DNA of 64,000 nt from Ga0077527 sp964606765 (GTDB lineage Bacteria > Pseudomonadota > Gammaproteobacteria > Burkholderiales > SG8-41). Shown here piece after piece: positions 62,879 to 64,000 of the stretch. The notes below the pieces were generated by a model, which was not told the DNA's origin, did not search any database, and saw only the letters and a list, made by a program, of their open reading frames with translations. The position numbers were made by a program, and so were the translations under genes. The stretch covers positions 1 through 64,000 of the forward strand of contig CAZSIR010000002.1 in NCBI GenBank assembly GCA_964606765.1. Reading direction: 5' to 3'. The stretch's first letter is position 1. Each line of letters opens with the position of its first letter.

Positions 62879-63763
62879 TTGACCTCCATATCAAGTAGGC
62901 CGGTTGCGATTGTGACCGGGGCCAGCGGCACTATCGGAAAGGAAATACTCGGTGTGCTACTCCGTCGAGGCATGCGGGTTGTCGCCGCATCAAGGTCGGT
63001 TAGCCGACTCGAAAAGCTTCTGAATGATCACTACCCCACCTATGCGGGCCAGATCTTGATCCATGAAACGGATGTCAGGAATGCAGAGGAAGTGCGGGAC
63101 ATGGTCGAGTTTGCCGCGTCTGCCGGTCGCATTCAGCTCCTTATTAATGGGGCAGGCAGCTATGGTTCCATCGGGCTCGTGCGCGATGTTCCGCCGGTGG
63201 AATGGAAGAATGCGCTTGAAACAAATCTTTATGGTGCCTACAACTGTACCTATTTCACACTTCGGCACCTGATACCGTTTGGTGCCGGGAGCATAGTTAA
63301 TATTGCAGGGGGCGGTTCGACGGGCCCACTGCAGAACCTTTCCTCATATGCAGTATCCAAAGCTGGCATGGTGCGTCTGACGGACTCCTTGGCAGAAGAG
63401 GTCAAGTCCCATTCGATCCAAGTGAATGCCATCCTCCCTGGCGCGATAGACAGCCCGATGCAAGACCAACTGCTGCTGGCGGGGGACAAGGCCGGTCCCT
63501 GGTATGAAAAGATCAAGGCACTACGCGACTCAGGCGACGGCGGAATATCAGCCTCATTCACTGGCGAACTGATCGATTTCCTCGTGTTTGGCGCAGGTAA
63601 GGTGCTGACCGGTAAGCTCATCTCCGCACGCTATGATCGCTTTAAGGAATGGAGCGAGGAGCATATTCGCGAAATCGCGTGCAGTGATATGTATTCGGTG
63701 CGCCGACTCGACCCTTCCACGCTCCGACCTATCTTGGGTAAGCCGGGATTGCTCGAAAGCTAG
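62879..63763 (+). CDS. Short-chain dehydrogenase/reductase
   Basis: A 294-aa classical SDR, probably starting at TTG 62879 with AGGAAAGG upstream. The nucleotide motif is VTGASGTIGKEIL, the structural motif LLINGAGSYG (in place of NNAG) and the active site LSSYAVSKAG with Tyr and Lys. The catalytic Ser normally 13 residues before the Tyr is not evident: that position falls in IAGGGSTG and is a Gly by my alignment, with a Ser three residues later. It could act on a sugar or lipid-linked intermediate. It is 65 nt downstream of the methyltransferase and converges on the NUDIX gene. Confidence 0.85.
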   Translation: MTSISSRPVAIVTGASGTIGKEILGVLLRRGMRVVAASRSVSRLEKLLNDHYPTYAGQILIHETDVRNAEEVRDMVEFAASAGRIQLLINGAGSYGSIGLVRDVPPVEWKNALETNLYGAYNCTYFTLRHLIPFGAGSIVNIAGGGSTGPLQNLSSYAVSKAGMVRLTDSLAEEVKSHSIQVNAILPGAIDSPMQDQLLLAGDKAGPWYEKIKALRDSGDGGISASFTGELIDFLVFGAGKVLTGKLISARYDRFKEWSEEHIREIACSDMYSVRRLDPSTLRPILGKPGLLES

Positions 63764-64000
63764 GAGCGGTCTCCCGCGGTAAGACTCAGGGCTTGGAGCC
63801 CGGCGATGGTCATGACGTCGAGGATGTGGCCCTCGCGGATCATCCGCATTGCTTCTGCTAGTGGGATCCATTCCAGTTCACATACTTCTGATGGCGACGC
63901 GCTGAAAGCATCGCTATCGTTGAAGGAATCGCACAGAAAAATGGTCGTGCGATTGTCTATGTTGTCCAAGCCTGGGTAATACACGAGCAACTGCTCGAGC
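63760..64000 (-). CDS. NUDIX hydrolase, ADP-ribose-pyrophosphatase type (5' truncated by window edge)
   Basis: On the minus strand the frame stops at 63760-63762 and is still open at the window end. The visible 79 residues contain YYPGLDNIDNRTTIFLCD, ECELEWIPLAEAMRMIREG-like residues (here EVCELEWIPLAEAM and MIREGHILD) and TIAGLQALS, the typical C-terminal half of NUDIX ADP-ribose pyrophosphatases. The NUDIX box itself lies beyond the edge. A TTG near 63990 is internal to the frame and not a likely start. It overlaps the SDR stop region tail to tail by 4 nt. Confidence 0.7.
   Translation of the reverse strand, partial: LEQLLVYYPGLDNIDNRTTIFLCDSFNDSDAFSASPSEVCELEWIPLAEAMRMIREGHILDVMTIAGLQALSLTAGDRS

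Overview
The window looks like a chromosomal stretch of an uncultured or draft-assembled betaproteobacterium. Evidence is the G+C-rich composition, three orphan Bug-type (tripartite tricarboxylate receptor) periplasmic binding proteins, CaiB/BaiF and enoyl-CoA genes, the zapB-like/zapA/6S RNA/EVE-domain arrangement, and a cobalamin riboswitch ahead of a btuB-like receptor. Two runs of exactly 100 N (2917-3016 and 32135-32234) are each flanked by identical 55-bp copies. This is the pattern expected when a k=55 de Bruijn assembly leaves an unmerged overlap; collapsing each duplication restores one intact gene.

Layout. 1-5.4 kb: tail of a GntR/FCD regulator, a large FAD/Fe-S D-2-hydroxyacid-dehydrogenase-like protein and a double-ATPase peptide-type ABC protein. 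5.7-11.1 kb: three Bug receptors (one apparently starting at ATT), a cupin and an enolase-superfamily enzyme. 11.3-15.4 kb: an acyl-CoA operon (3-hydroxyacyl-CoA dehydrogenase, azlCD, enoyl-CoA hydratase, CoA transferase). 15.4-17.7 kb: TauE, EVE protein, an inverted-repeat element, 6S RNA, zapA and a zapB-like gene. 17.9-20.3 kb: cobalamin riboswitch and btuB-like receptor.

From 20.3 kb to the end nearly everything concerns surface glycans. The first block (20.3-29.7 kb, plus strand) has msbA, a polyprenyl-phosphate sugar synthase with a GtrA protein, a three-gene set for a 3-acylamino-3,6-dideoxyhexose (ketoisomerase, acyltransferase, aminotransferase), an MBOAT/SGNH O-acylation pair and an ArnT-like GT-C protein. 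The second block (29.6-37.3 kb, minus strand) is a tightly overlapping LPS/O-antigen operon: WecA-like initiating transferase, WbpM/PglF-like dehydratase, O-antigen ligase, two GT2s, GT9 and a methyltransferase.

The third block starts at a divergent promoter near 37.65 kb and runs for about 20 kb with mostly overlapping genes. Its first part (37.7-48.0 kb) encodes a GmhA-like isomerase, GmhB-like phosphatase, FSA/TalC-like transaldolase, two extended SDR epimerases, a cytidylyltransferase-PfkB kinase fusion in the reverse order to HldE, a Gfo/Idh/MocA oxidoreductase, a UDP-glucose-dehydrogenase homologue whose catalytic Cys is replaced by Asn, two paralogous SDRs lacking the YxxxK pair, and a methyltransferase. 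This set parallels the lincosamide octose pathway (transaldolase, isomerase, kinase, phosphatase, nucleotidylyltransferase, then redox tailoring). I propose that it makes an unusual nucleotide-activated octose or heptose for a surface polysaccharide; this is the most interesting content of the window.

From about 47.6 kb, inside the methyltransferase gene, the sequence becomes visibly A+T-richer. The cluster continues with large multi-pass membrane proteins (GT-C-like, YfhO-like, two with discoidin-like C-termini), a GT2, two small membrane proteins with winged-helix-like tails, an acyltransferase-3 protein, another methyltransferase and an SDR. A truncated NUDIX hydrolase lies at the right edge. 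Functions are inferred from motifs read by eye; no database search or composition calculation was run.
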